A stretch of DNA of 64,000 bases from Catalinimonas sp038039535. Its GTDB lineage: Bacteria; Bacteroidota; Bacteroidia; Cytophagales; Cyclobacteriaceae. Below the pieces are notes generated by a model. The model saw only the letters and a program-made list of their open reading frames with translations, ran no database searches and was not told the DNA's origin. The position numbers and the translations under genes were made by a program. Position 1 is the stretch's first letter; every line of letters begins with the position of its first letter. The stretch spans positions 1 to 64,000 of the forward strand of contig NZ_JBBPHP010000018.1 of assembly GCF_038039535.1 (NCBI RefSeq), written 5' to 3'. Below, piece after piece: positions 8,721 through 16,661 of the stretch.

Positions 8721-10031
8721 TTAACTTTTTAGCCAGCGATCAAACCAGTCAAAAGCTTCTTTCTGCATCGGTACATCAAATTTATGAGGGCCAGGATAAT
8801 AAGAACATCGGTAATGATCTTCAGCGCCTGCTTTTTGGTAAACATCAGCTAGAATTTTATCCGCTGCCTTCATCTCAGGCAAAGTATACAACTGATCATC
8901 TTCATCATTCAATACCAGGGTGGGAAGAGGTACACGTAAGCCCAGAATCTCAGGGAATTCCAGTTCATTGGGTAGTAAAGGCACGTAGGTCATCCAGGTG
9001 TGGGTATAAGATTTATGCAAGGCAAAATCCTTCCAGGTTGTCATAAAACCCACACAAACCGCACATTTGATTCTGGAATCAAAACCACCCATGAACACGG
9101 TACGCATTCCACCACCAGACAGCCCACCGCAGCCTACACGCTCTTCGTCCACATCCTCTCGGGCGCAAAGTATATCCAGTGCTTTCTGATCTTCGGCCAG
9201 AAATACCGCCGGCCAGGTGGTACCGGCACTAAAAAGAGATTTGGCCATTACATGTTCATGCTCCCCAGCCCAGCGATTGTAAGCTTCAATATTGTTAGGG
9301 TTTTCTGGGTCAACATCATTCAGCCCCTGTCGCATATGCTCAGGCACATCCTGCATCATCACCCGGCGACTGGCAAATGGAAAAGCATCAGGTACCAGAA
9401 CCACATAGCCACGTTTGGCGATTTCGTTTGCCCAGGCCATATTTTCATAATAATGTTGCTGATGTGCATCCATCAGAGGATGTTGCTGATCAGAGGTTCG
9501 GGTAATTTTTCTTCTGCCAAAATATTTGTTTCCGCCGTGATCATGAAATGCCAGAATCGCTGGCAGGGCCCCTGTTGCATCTTCAGGCTTAAGCAATATA
9601 GCCTCAGTCGGACGTCCATAGGGTAGCTGCCAGCTTAACTCTTCAATGTGCAAACCGTCGTAAGTGTACTGCTTATTGACCTTTACTTCGGGGAGGCCAC
9701 CAATGTCAGGAAGCGCTAAACGTTCGGTGAATCGTTCTTGAGCTGCATTTTGCCATGTTTGCAAGTCTTTCCATGTCTGCTTTCTGTAGGAAAAGGCAGG
9801 CAATTGCTTTTCCTGACTTGAGGTAGCCCAGGGACCATATAAACCGATAATGCTGACATCTCCCTCCATAACAATGGAAGGATCAGTTTTATGCTGATCA
9901 TATTTCATGGTAGAGTGTTGTGCTGACTTATCATGACGTTCATGAGATGAAGCAAAACTATTCAGTACTGCCCCTCCTGATAAACTTGCCAAACCACTGA
10001 TTTTAAGAAACTTTCTACGATTTTTTTTCAT
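8721..10031 (-). CDS. Tat-exported alpha/beta hydrolase (dienelactone hydrolase/acetyl xylan esterase-like)
   Basis: I chose the second possible start (10031) because it puts a twin-arginine leader (KKNRRKFLKISGLASLSGG) directly at the N-terminus; an in-frame start at 10067 adds 12 residues. The mature protein of about 400 residues has the alpha/beta-hydrolase fold. An oxyanion region AFHDHGGNKYFG is present. The nucleophile is in GGLSGGGMRT (about residue 304), the Asp in NDEDDQLY (about 374) and the His in GPHKFD (about 414). Related exported enzymes remove acetyl or other ester groups from polysaccharides. The substrate here is inferred from context only, since it sits among sugar-degradation genes. 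Confidence 0.7.
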   Translation of the reverse strand: MKKNRRKFLKISGLASLSGGAVLNSFASSHERHDKSAQHSTMKYDQHKTDPSIVMEGDVSIIGLYGPWATSSQEKQLPAFSYRKQTWKDLQTWQNAAQERFTERLALPDIGGLPEVKVNKQYTYDGLHIEELSWQLPYGRPTEAILLKPEDATGALPAILAFHDHGGNKYFGRRKITRTSDQQHPLMDAHQQHYYENMAWANEIAKRGYVVLVPDAFPFASRRVMMQDVPEHMRQGLNDVDPENPNNIEAYNRWAGEHEHVMAKSLFSAGTTWPAVFLAEDQKALDILCAREDVDEERVGCGGLSGGGMRTVFMGGFDSRIKCAVCVGFMTTWKDFALHKSYTHTWMTYVPLLPNELEFPEILGLRVPLPTLVLNDEDDQLYTLPEMKAADKILADVYQKAGAEDHYRCSYYPGPHKFDVPMQKEAFDWFDRWLKS

Positions 10032-10168
10032 GAATAGAATAGGTTTAAGCTTGTATTTGACATACAACCATAGGAATGCTTAAAATACTTATTCTAATCC
10101 AGAAAAACTGCCTGTGAACACTGTTCAAATAAATTTTTCACCCGCTGAAATGCTTTGGACTACTCTTT

Positions 10169-12325
10169 TCAGTCAGGCAGTGCAAAAGCAAGTATGTAGC
10201 CACTGGGTTCTTCTTTACTTCCTGTCACCGATATAGCAATGTATTGTTTTCCATCCAGCATATAGCTTGCCGGGGTCGCATAGCCTCCTCCCGGTAATGT
10301 ATATTCCCATAATAGTGCTCCGGTTAATTTGTCAAAAGCTCTAAACTTTTGGTCTCTCGTAGCGGCAATGAAGACCAGACCACCTGCAGTGACCACTGCC
10401 CCGCCCCAGTTATCCGTTCCCGTAGGAGGATCACCTTCGCCTTGCCATTCAGGATAATTTCCCAAAGGAATTTTCCATACGTATTCTCCAGTATTCAGGT
10501 CAATGGCATTAAGGGTACCCCAGGGTGGTTTGATGGCCGGACTTCCATCGGGAGCGTTGAAATAGCTGTAAGCAGTCACATTCATGTAATTTGCAGAGGT
10601 ATCTATCTCCTCAGCTCTTGCTTCCACCATTTCATCCTTTTGTATATCAAACAAATACGCGATGATTTCTTCTTCTTTTCCTTTCAAAAGCTCTGCGAAA
10701 GCCGGCATTCTGCCACTACCCAATTTGATCCTGCTAAGTACTTCCTCCTTACCCAATCTCTCTTGGATGCCCACCAAAGAAGGTGTACCGGGAGTTTTTC
10801 CCTGCCTGTCTTCTCCATGACAGCTAATGCAATAATTCTGATATAGGCTTCGTCCCATTTCATAAACGGTCTGATTTTGACTTTTCACCCCCTGCCTTAC
10901 ATCCTGCACTTTAGCGATTTCAGGTGATTCATTGCTATTGACATACAAGATTGATGTGCTGGGATCATAAGCTGCACCTCCCCATTCAGAGCCTCCTCTC
11001 GTACCGGGCAGCAACAAAGTACCCTGGGGATCAGGAGGGGTATAGAGTCCTTCGTAACGATAACTTTCAAACATAACATTCAAAGTATCAAGCATCCCGG
11101 GAGAAAAACTAGCCAGATCATCTGCTGACATTTGTTGCTTTGCATAGGGTGCAGGTTTCAGCGGAAAAGGCTGGGTAGGCCAGGCTTCTTCACCGGGAAT
11201 TAAAGAGGGAGGCACGGCCCTTTCTTCTACCGGAAACAAGGGTTCTCCGGTTTCACGGTCCAGTACAAACAGAAAACCGGTTTTGGTAGTTTGAGCTACT
11301 GCATCAATTTTATTACCGTCTCTTTCTACGGTCACTAAATTGGGTGGCGCAGGCAGGTCATAATCCCACAGGTCATGATGGACAGTCTGGAAGTACCAGA
11401 CCAGTTCACCAGTTGCTGCTTTTAGCGCTACTATACAATTGCCAAAAAGATTCTTGCCTTTGCGGTTTGCTCCATAAAAATCATAAGTGGGTGAACCTAA
11501 TGGCACAAATACCATCCCTCTTTCTATGTCCAGACTCATACCTCCCCAGTTGTTGGCTCCTCCGGTATAGGTCCATGCATCTTCCGGCCAGGTTTCATAA
11601 CCAGTTTCACCGGGTTGCGGTATGGTATGGAAAGTCCACTCCAGCTTGCCAGTTCGTACATTAAATGCGCGGATATGACCTGGAGCGGCACCGTAAACTT
11701 CAGAAACTTCAGAACCCAGAATGATAAGATTTTCGTAGATAATGCCTGGCGATGTAGGTACTACCCATGCCTCTTCCCCGCTATGTTCAATGAAGTTCAG
11801 GTTTACCCTACCGTCTTCTCCAAAAGATAGAATAGGTTCTCCACTAAGGGCATTCAGTGCAAAAAGCGTATTGCCAGCAGTAAAAAGGATTCGCTTGTCC
11901 GGTTCGCCGTTGCGATCCCCCTCCTCCCAGTAAGTAACGCCTCGCTTGAGGCCACCACCCCGCTCTCCATCAAAAGGATCAAAGGCCCAGACTGACTGAC
12001 CAGTGGCCGCATCTATGGCATAGACATAATGACGGGCTGAAGTTGCATACATCAGCCCATCCACTACGATAGGATTACATTCATATTTCCCAAACCTCGC
12101 TCCTTCAGGAGCATCCTGAGGACTAAAGGTCCAGGCAAGCTGCAATTGGTCTACATTTTCCTGATTGATCTGTTCCAGGGAAGAATAACTACTGCTTTCA
12201 TGATCTCCACGGTATACTTTCCAGCTTTGGTAAGGTGAGTTCTGACTTTGACAGCTGAAAAACAGGACGCATAGGCATAGCAGCGACAAAAAAACATAAG
12301 TTGAGAAAAAAGGCTGTTGAATCAT
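10169..12325 (-). CDS. PQQ-dependent dehydrogenase with inserted cytochrome c domain, lipoprotein
   Basis: The 718-residue product has a lipobox (CVLFFSC) and then a quinoprotein beta-propeller. Propeller-type segments include DAATGQSVWAFDPFDGE, NNWGGMSLDIERG and VWYFQTVHHDLWDYDLPAPP. A single c-type heme site CISCHG lies near residue 500, with a likely Met ligand in GSGRMPAF near 535. The propeller then resumes (PPWGTLNAIDLNTGEYVWKIPLG, split here as two blades) to the C-terminus. The heme domain is thus inserted before the last blades rather than appended. The family oxidises sugars or alcohols in the periplasm and passes electrons to the respiratory chain. Its position two genes from the Weimberg-type enzymes suggests it could make aldonolactone, which is an inference. 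Confidence 0.85.
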   Translation of the reverse strand: MIQQPFFSTYVFLSLLCLCVLFFSCQSQNSPYQSWKVYRGDHESSSYSSLEQINQENVDQLQLAWTFSPQDAPEGARFGKYECNPIVVDGLMYATSARHYVYAIDAATGQSVWAFDPFDGERGGGLKRGVTYWEEGDRNGEPDKRILFTAGNTLFALNALSGEPILSFGEDGRVNLNFIEHSGEEAWVVPTSPGIIYENLIILGSEVSEVYGAAPGHIRAFNVRTGKLEWTFHTIPQPGETGYETWPEDAWTYTGGANNWGGMSLDIERGMVFVPLGSPTYDFYGANRKGKNLFGNCIVALKAATGELVWYFQTVHHDLWDYDLPAPPNLVTVERDGNKIDAVAQTTKTGFLFVLDRETGEPLFPVEERAVPPSLIPGEEAWPTQPFPLKPAPYAKQQMSADDLASFSPGMLDTLNVMFESYRYEGLYTPPDPQGTLLLPGTRGGSEWGGAAYDPSTSILYVNSNESPEIAKVQDVRQGVKSQNQTVYEMGRSLYQNYCISCHGEDRQGKTPGTPSLVGIQERLGKEEVLSRIKLGSGRMPAFAELLKGKEEEIIAYLFDIQKDEMVEARAEEIDTSANYMNVTAYSYFNAPDGSPAIKPPWGTLNAIDLNTGEYVWKIPLGNYPEWQGEGDPPTGTDNWGGAVVTAGGLVFIAATRDQKFRAFDKLTGALLWEYTLPGGGYATPASYMLDGKQYIAISVTGSKEEPSGYILAFALPD

Positions 12326-12487
12326 CTGAGGGGCATTTCATATTTACTGTAAAATTTAGCATGTTTTACTTCATTTTACAATGCATAGGAATGGGAAGAC
12401 ATTTAATACACCTTATGGTAAAAGTCCGTTTTTCAAATCTTTTTTTAAACTTAGGTCATGTAATTGGTATCGTTTGTGGCTTTAACT

Positions 12488-13747
12488 TCAGGTTTTCTGC
12501 TTTTTCTTTTTAGCGGCCGGAAACAATACATTATTGAGAATCAGGCGATAACCAGGTGAGTTGGGATATAAATTCAGATCGGTAGGAGGTTCTCCGATAT
12601 TGTGCTGATAATCTTCAGGGTCATGGCCACCGTAAAATGTCCAAAAGCCTTTGCCAAATACACCATGCAGATACTTTACTTCCTGATCTTCCCGGTTCTC
12701 TCCCATGATGACTGCTTCTGAGCGAATCAGACTCTGGCGAAAGGCAGTTGTCGCTCCCAAAAACCCTTTGATGGTACGCTCATGATTCTGAGTAAGCATC
12801 GTAGGTATAGGGTCCCACTTTGCTGAGAATTCAAAAAGCTGAAAGTAGTCATTCTCCTGGCCAACATTTCGCTGGCTAATATTGATATCAATGTCAGAGA
12901 ACTCTATTTCCCAGGGGCTCTTTACCAGAGTGAAATTCTGAAAGGCAAAGGTTTTACTGTAATCCAGCTTATCCTGCGCATGAGGGTCTATACCATCACC
13001 ATCATAAACCTCTCCGACAATATCCAAACCATCAGCTGCCAATGCGATATCATAAGTATCCGTAGCAAGACACATAGCGAACATAAATCCTCCACCCGAA
13101 ACAAACTCGCTAATTTTTTTGGATACTGCCATTTTCATCTCAGAAACCTTGGTAAAACCATGCTTTTTAGCAGTTTCTTCGTACTCTCGCTGTTTTTCCT
13201 GATACCAGCTGTACATATGAAAAGCCACATAAAACTTACTGTACTGTCCCGTAAAATCTTCATGATGAAGATGCAGCCAGTCGTATTTTGGTAACTCACC
13301 CAGTAAAACTTCATCATCAAAAACAATTTCGTAAGGAATCTCGGCATAGTTCAGTGCCAGCATTACAGCATCGTCCCAGGGATTGGCAGTTTTAGGCGAA
13401 TAAACCGCTATTTTAGGATATTGCTCCAGTCGCATAAGGTCCTGGTTTGAAGAAGGGCTGGCTATTGCTGTTGTAATCTGGTCTGCCTCCGCATCTGAAA
13501 TCACTTCGTAGGTTACGCCCCTAACTATCAATTCGTTTTCCAGCAATTGGTCATAACGGCACATAAAACTCCCTCCTCTATAATTGAGTAACCAGTCTAC
13601 TGGCAATTCCTTACTCAAAGTCCAGTAAACCATGCCATAAGCCTTGAGATGGTTTGCCTGAGAATGGTCCATAGGGATAAAAATAGAAGAAGCAAAGCCT
13701 GCAAAGGCCTGTACAGTTAAGAAACATATCAATAACAGAACCCTCAT
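12488..13747 (-). CDS. Exported conserved protein of unclear function (family often labelled asparagine synthetase B)
   Basis: A 419-residue protein with a classical signal peptide (LLLICFLTVQAFAGFASS). It starts its mature part with FIPMDHSQANHLKAYGM and ends in a Lys-rich tail. Conserved-looking blocks include YWTLSKELPVDWLLNYRGG, HLHHEDFTGQYSKFY, SGGGFMFAMCLATDT and GVFGKGFWTFYGGHDPEDYQ. I recall close relatives in Bacteroidota being named asparagine synthetase B. However, neither the N-terminal Cys amidotransferase nor the ATP pyrophosphatase motif of AsnB is present, so that name is not supported. The block SGGGFMFAMC and the GGHDPED region look more like a class I glutamine-amidotransferase fold used for another purpose. 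The function is unknown. Confidence 0.6.
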   Translation of the reverse strand: MRVLLLICFLTVQAFAGFASSIFIPMDHSQANHLKAYGMVYWTLSKELPVDWLLNYRGGSFMCRYDQLLENELIVRGVTYEVISDAEADQITTAIASPSSNQDLMRLEQYPKIAVYSPKTANPWDDAVMLALNYAEIPYEIVFDDEVLLGELPKYDWLHLHHEDFTGQYSKFYVAFHMYSWYQEKQREYEETAKKHGFTKVSEMKMAVSKKISEFVSGGGFMFAMCLATDTYDIALAADGLDIVGEVYDGDGIDPHAQDKLDYSKTFAFQNFTLVKSPWEIEFSDIDINISQRNVGQENDYFQLFEFSAKWDPIPTMLTQNHERTIKGFLGATTAFRQSLIRSEAVIMGENREDQEVKYLHGVFGKGFWTFYGGHDPEDYQHNIGEPPTDLNLYPNSPGYRLILNNVLFPAAKKKKQKT

Positions 13748-14076
13748 TTCTCACAGTTTTTATGTCAAAGAAATATTTGAAAGTATAAAGTCTGATCACT
13801 TCTGGACTTCCTGCTAAACGAGATAACGGACAAGCGATTAATTCTCGTATAGGTTTGAAGATCAAAAGCTTGATAAAAATAAGTTAAAAAATATGAGGGA
13901 CTTTTTTAAGCTATTTCTAAAAAAATTATTAATATTTTGAAATTAACCCAACGATAAGCATTTTTGATTAAAAATATGATAATTCATATCTGTAAAACAC
14001 AATTACAAAGATAAATGAGGATGGGAGCCTGTATGGAAAGCCTCACCATCACTCATATTTTTCCTATTACACGCAA
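13748..14076. other. AT-rich intergenic region
   Basis: A 329-bp stretch between two minus-strand genes with no supported gene. It holds A/T runs and a small perfect inverted repeat (ATATGA 13974-13979, TCATAT 13984-13989). The promoter of the 13747 gene and the end of the aldehyde dehydrogenase transcript should both fall here, but no convincing promoter or terminator could be picked by eye. Confidence 0.3.
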
Positions 14077-15663
14077 TTAGATACTTCCCTTACCTCTTTC
14101 TCCATTTACGAGCCGCCAGATACCCAAAGGATTATCATCTTTAAGTTCTTCGGGCAAAAGGAATTGAGGGAAACTCTGATAACTTACGGGGCGACTGAAG
14201 CGGGCAATAGCTGCGGTACCCACTGAGGTTGTTCTTGAATCTGTGGTTGCCGGAAATGGCCCACCGTGTACCATGGAAGGGCACACCTCAACACCTGTGG
14301 GAAAGCCGTTAACAATCAAACGCCCTACCTTTCTTTCCAGTACCTCAACTAAATCCTGATATTCTTTTAAGTCATCTTCAGTGGCTTGCAAAGTGGCAGT
14401 GAGATGCCCTTCAAGGTTAACTGCCAATTTCATAAGTTCATCTTTACTACCCGCATTAACATGTATGGTAGAAGGACCAAACACTTCCTCTGAAAGATCA
14501 GGATGCTGTAGGAATGTGCGGGCATCGGTTTGGAAAACATGCCCTACCGCCGGAGCATTAACGACGCTGGCCTTGCTTTTACCTAATATTTTAACCCCTT
14601 CAATCGCACTGACCTTACTCACCCCATCGTTATAGCCTTCTTTAATTTTTTCGGTAAGCATAGCTCCCGTGCTAACTTCTTGCAGCAATTCTCCACTACG
14701 GGTTGCAAACTCTTCGCTCTCTTTTGATTTCATTGAAAATACAACTCCAGGATTGGTACAAAATTGCCCTACTCCCAGCGTTACAGAGTTTACCAGTCCT
14801 TCGGCAATCTGTTCAGCCTTTTGTTTTAATGCGCCGGGTAACACAAATACCGGATTGATACTGCCCATTTCAGCATACACCGGAATCGGTTCATCTCGTT
14901 TGGCGGCAGCATCAAACAGGGCTTTACCACCATTAAATGATCCGGTAAATCCAATCGCTTTAATCAGGGGATGATTGACAATTGCCATACCTACGTAGGG
15001 TGTCCGGCCCTGCACCATAGAAAATACTCCTTTGGGTAAATTGCAGGCTTTAGCCGCCTGCATGATGGCTCTCCCCACCATTTCAGAAGTGCCAGGGTGA
15101 GCAGGATGTGCTTTAACTACTATGCTGCAACCTGCTGCTAATGCTGAAGCAGTATCACCCCCAGCTACGGAGAATGCCAGAGGAAAATTGCTTGCCCCAA
15201 ATATACCCACCGGCCCTAAGGCAATCTGCATCATACGAAGGTCTGGCTTGGGCAAAGGCTGACGGTCAGGAATCGCAGTATCAATGCGGGCATCCACCCA
15301 TGAACCTTCACGGAGCAAGTCTGCGAACATCTTGAGTTGATTTACAGTACGTGCTCTCTCACCCTGCAAACGCCCCTGAGGAAGTCCTGTTTCCTGCTCA
15401 CAGCGTTGCAAAAGGTCATCGCCCAAAGCCATGATTTCTTCTCCTATTTTCTCAAGAAACTCCGCCTTTCGTTTTCCTGAAACTTTTCGGTAGTGTTGAA
15501 AAGCTACTTCTGCCTGCTGTACAGCCTGCTCAATTTCTTCATGAGTAGCTTCACAAAAATCAACCGCAAGAGACTCTCCATTTACAGGATTCACTCCCTT
15601 AAAAGTATCGGAACCTTCTTTTGAAAAATTTCCAGCAATAATGTGCTTGCCGTTTAGTTGCAT
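14077..15663 (-). CDS. 2-ketoglutarate semialdehyde dehydrogenase-type aldehyde dehydrogenase (NADP+)
   Basis: The 528-residue protein belongs to the long aldehyde dehydrogenase branch that includes 2,5-dioxovalerate (2-ketoglutarate semialdehyde) dehydrogenases. Visible motifs are GPVGIFGASNFPLAFSVAGG in the cofactor domain, the general base Glu in YAEMGSINPVFV (about residue 262) and the catalytic Cys in GVGQFCTNPG (about 301). It would oxidise 2-ketoglutarate semialdehyde to 2-oxoglutarate. The gene lies 27 bp after the FAH-family gene on the same strand and opposite an aldonate dehydratase gene. That makes the last step of a Weimberg-type pentose (or hexarate) pathway the best reading. 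Confidence 0.85.
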   Translation of the reverse strand: MQLNGKHIIAGNFSKEGSDTFKGVNPVNGESLAVDFCEATHEEIEQAVQQAEVAFQHYRKVSGKRKAEFLEKIGEEIMALGDDLLQRCEQETGLPQGRLQGERARTVNQLKMFADLLREGSWVDARIDTAIPDRQPLPKPDLRMMQIALGPVGIFGASNFPLAFSVAGGDTASALAAGCSIVVKAHPAHPGTSEMVGRAIMQAAKACNLPKGVFSMVQGRTPYVGMAIVNHPLIKAIGFTGSFNGGKALFDAAAKRDEPIPVYAEMGSINPVFVLPGALKQKAEQIAEGLVNSVTLGVGQFCTNPGVVFSMKSKESEEFATRSGELLQEVSTGAMLTEKIKEGYNDGVSKVSAIEGVKILGKSKASVVNAPAVGHVFQTDARTFLQHPDLSEEVFGPSTIHVNAGSKDELMKLAVNLEGHLTATLQATEDDLKEYQDLVEVLERKVGRLIVNGFPTGVEVCPSMVHGGPFPATTDSRTTSVGTAAIARFSRPVSYQSFPQFLLPEELKDDNPLGIWRLVNGERGKGSI

Positions 15664-15690
15664 AACTAAGATTTTATTTGTTAAAAAAAT

Positions 15691-16527
15691 TTATTGTACA
15701 AAGTTTATAAGTGTGCCAATGGGAGGTGATGAAATCCGTATTTCATCACCTGAAGCCAATGTAAAATCATGGGACGGGATAATGCCTGTACCGGTCATCA
15801 GGTACGCACCCTGAGGAAAATCGCACTCTCTGAATAGAAATTCAACTAGTTCAGTAAACTTCCTTTTAATCTGATCCATTGAAGTAGTATCTTTAAATAC
15901 TATTTCACCATTTCTGATGATTTCCAGACTGATTTCAGTTTCATTAGGTATTGGCTCAGCGGGCACATATAAACAGGGACCAATTGCCGCACTGCCTGTA
16001 TAGGTTTTGGCCTGAGGCAAATAGAGAGGGTTTTCTCCTTCTATACTTCTGGAGCTCATGTCATTTCCCACTGTATACCCTTGTATTTTACCTGAAGCAG
16101 AAACAAAAAGCGTCATTTCCGGCTCGGGTACATCCCAGCTTGAGTCTTTACGGATGCGTACATAATCCCGATTTCCTACAATGCGATAATGGGGTGCTTT
16201 GAAAAATAACTCAGGACGTGCTGCATCATAAACCCTGTCATAAAAATCTCCCCCTCCCGCATCTTTTGACTCTTCCATTCTGGCATCACGGCTACGGTAA
16301 TAAGTCACTCCGGCTCCCCATAGTTCCTGAGTGCCTACCGGAGGTAATAAGGTGTCTTCCAGAAGAGCAGTGGCATCACCAATTTCCTTGAAACCTTTGA
16401 TCTCTTCAGATAACTTTTGATACAATTCATCGCGGTTGATCAGTTGATCAATCGGCCGCTCTTCGTTTCGGTAATATTTGCCTTCATGTTCAATGATTAC
16501 TCCGGATCTGGTATGGTAAATTTTCAT
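15691..16527 (-). CDS. FAH-fold 2-keto-3-deoxy-pentonate dehydratase-like protein
   Basis: The 278-residue product has the fumarylacetoacetate hydrolase fold in its C-terminal two thirds. Putative metal-binding acids occur in DVPEPEMTLFV. The motif ELWGAGVTYYRSRDARMEES is typical of the 2-keto-3-deoxy-D-arabinonate/xylonate dehydratases rather than of true fumarylacetoacetases. The reaction would be loss of water from 2-keto-3-deoxypentonate to give 2-ketoglutarate semialdehyde. It is the first gene of a two-gene minus-strand unit with the dehydrogenase and is divergent from the aldonate dehydratase across 134 bp. The substrate stereochemistry (xylonate or arabinonate) cannot be read. Confidence 0.8.
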   Translation of the reverse strand: MKIYHTRSGVIIEHEGKYYRNEERPIDQLINRDELYQKLSEEIKGFKEIGDATALLEDTLLPPVGTQELWGAGVTYYRSRDARMEESKDAGGGDFYDRVYDAARPELFFKAPHYRIVGNRDYVRIRKDSSWDVPEPEMTLFVSASGKIQGYTVGNDMSSRSIEGENPLYLPQAKTYTGSAAIGPCLYVPAEPIPNETEISLEIIRNGEIVFKDTTSMDQIKRKFTELVEFLFRECDFPQGAYLMTGTGIIPSHDFTLASGDEIRISSPPIGTLINFVQ

Positions 16528-16661
16528 AATTAGGTTGCTTAACGAAAAAATTTTAATTGTAATTTAAAAACCTTCGCTCAAATTATCATAATTGAGACGA
16601 AAAGTTTAGTTTGTGAACAAACAATAATATACAAATAACTAACCTAGAACTATTTTTTAGC
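16528..16661. promoter_or_regulatory. Divergent control region of the pentose-oxidation genes, with two palindromes
   Basis: The 134-bp space between divergently transcribed pathway genes contains a perfect palindrome GTTTGTGAACAAAC (16609-16622, 6-bp arms, 2-bp centre) about 40 bp before the dehydratase start. It also contains a near-palindrome CTCAAATTATCATAATTGAG (16577-16596, one bulged A). Either could be an operator for a regulator encoded elsewhere; no regulator gene is adjacent. The call rests on symmetry and position only. Confidence 0.45.

Noticed and set aside
8660..9046. 128-codon plus-strand frame opposite the esterase gene
   Set aside because: It is a shadow of the esterase gene, which has a full catalytic triad and a Tat signal.
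12488..13747. Asparagine synthetase B
   Set aside because: There is a signal peptide, no N-terminal catalytic Cys, and no ATP pyrophosphatase motif.
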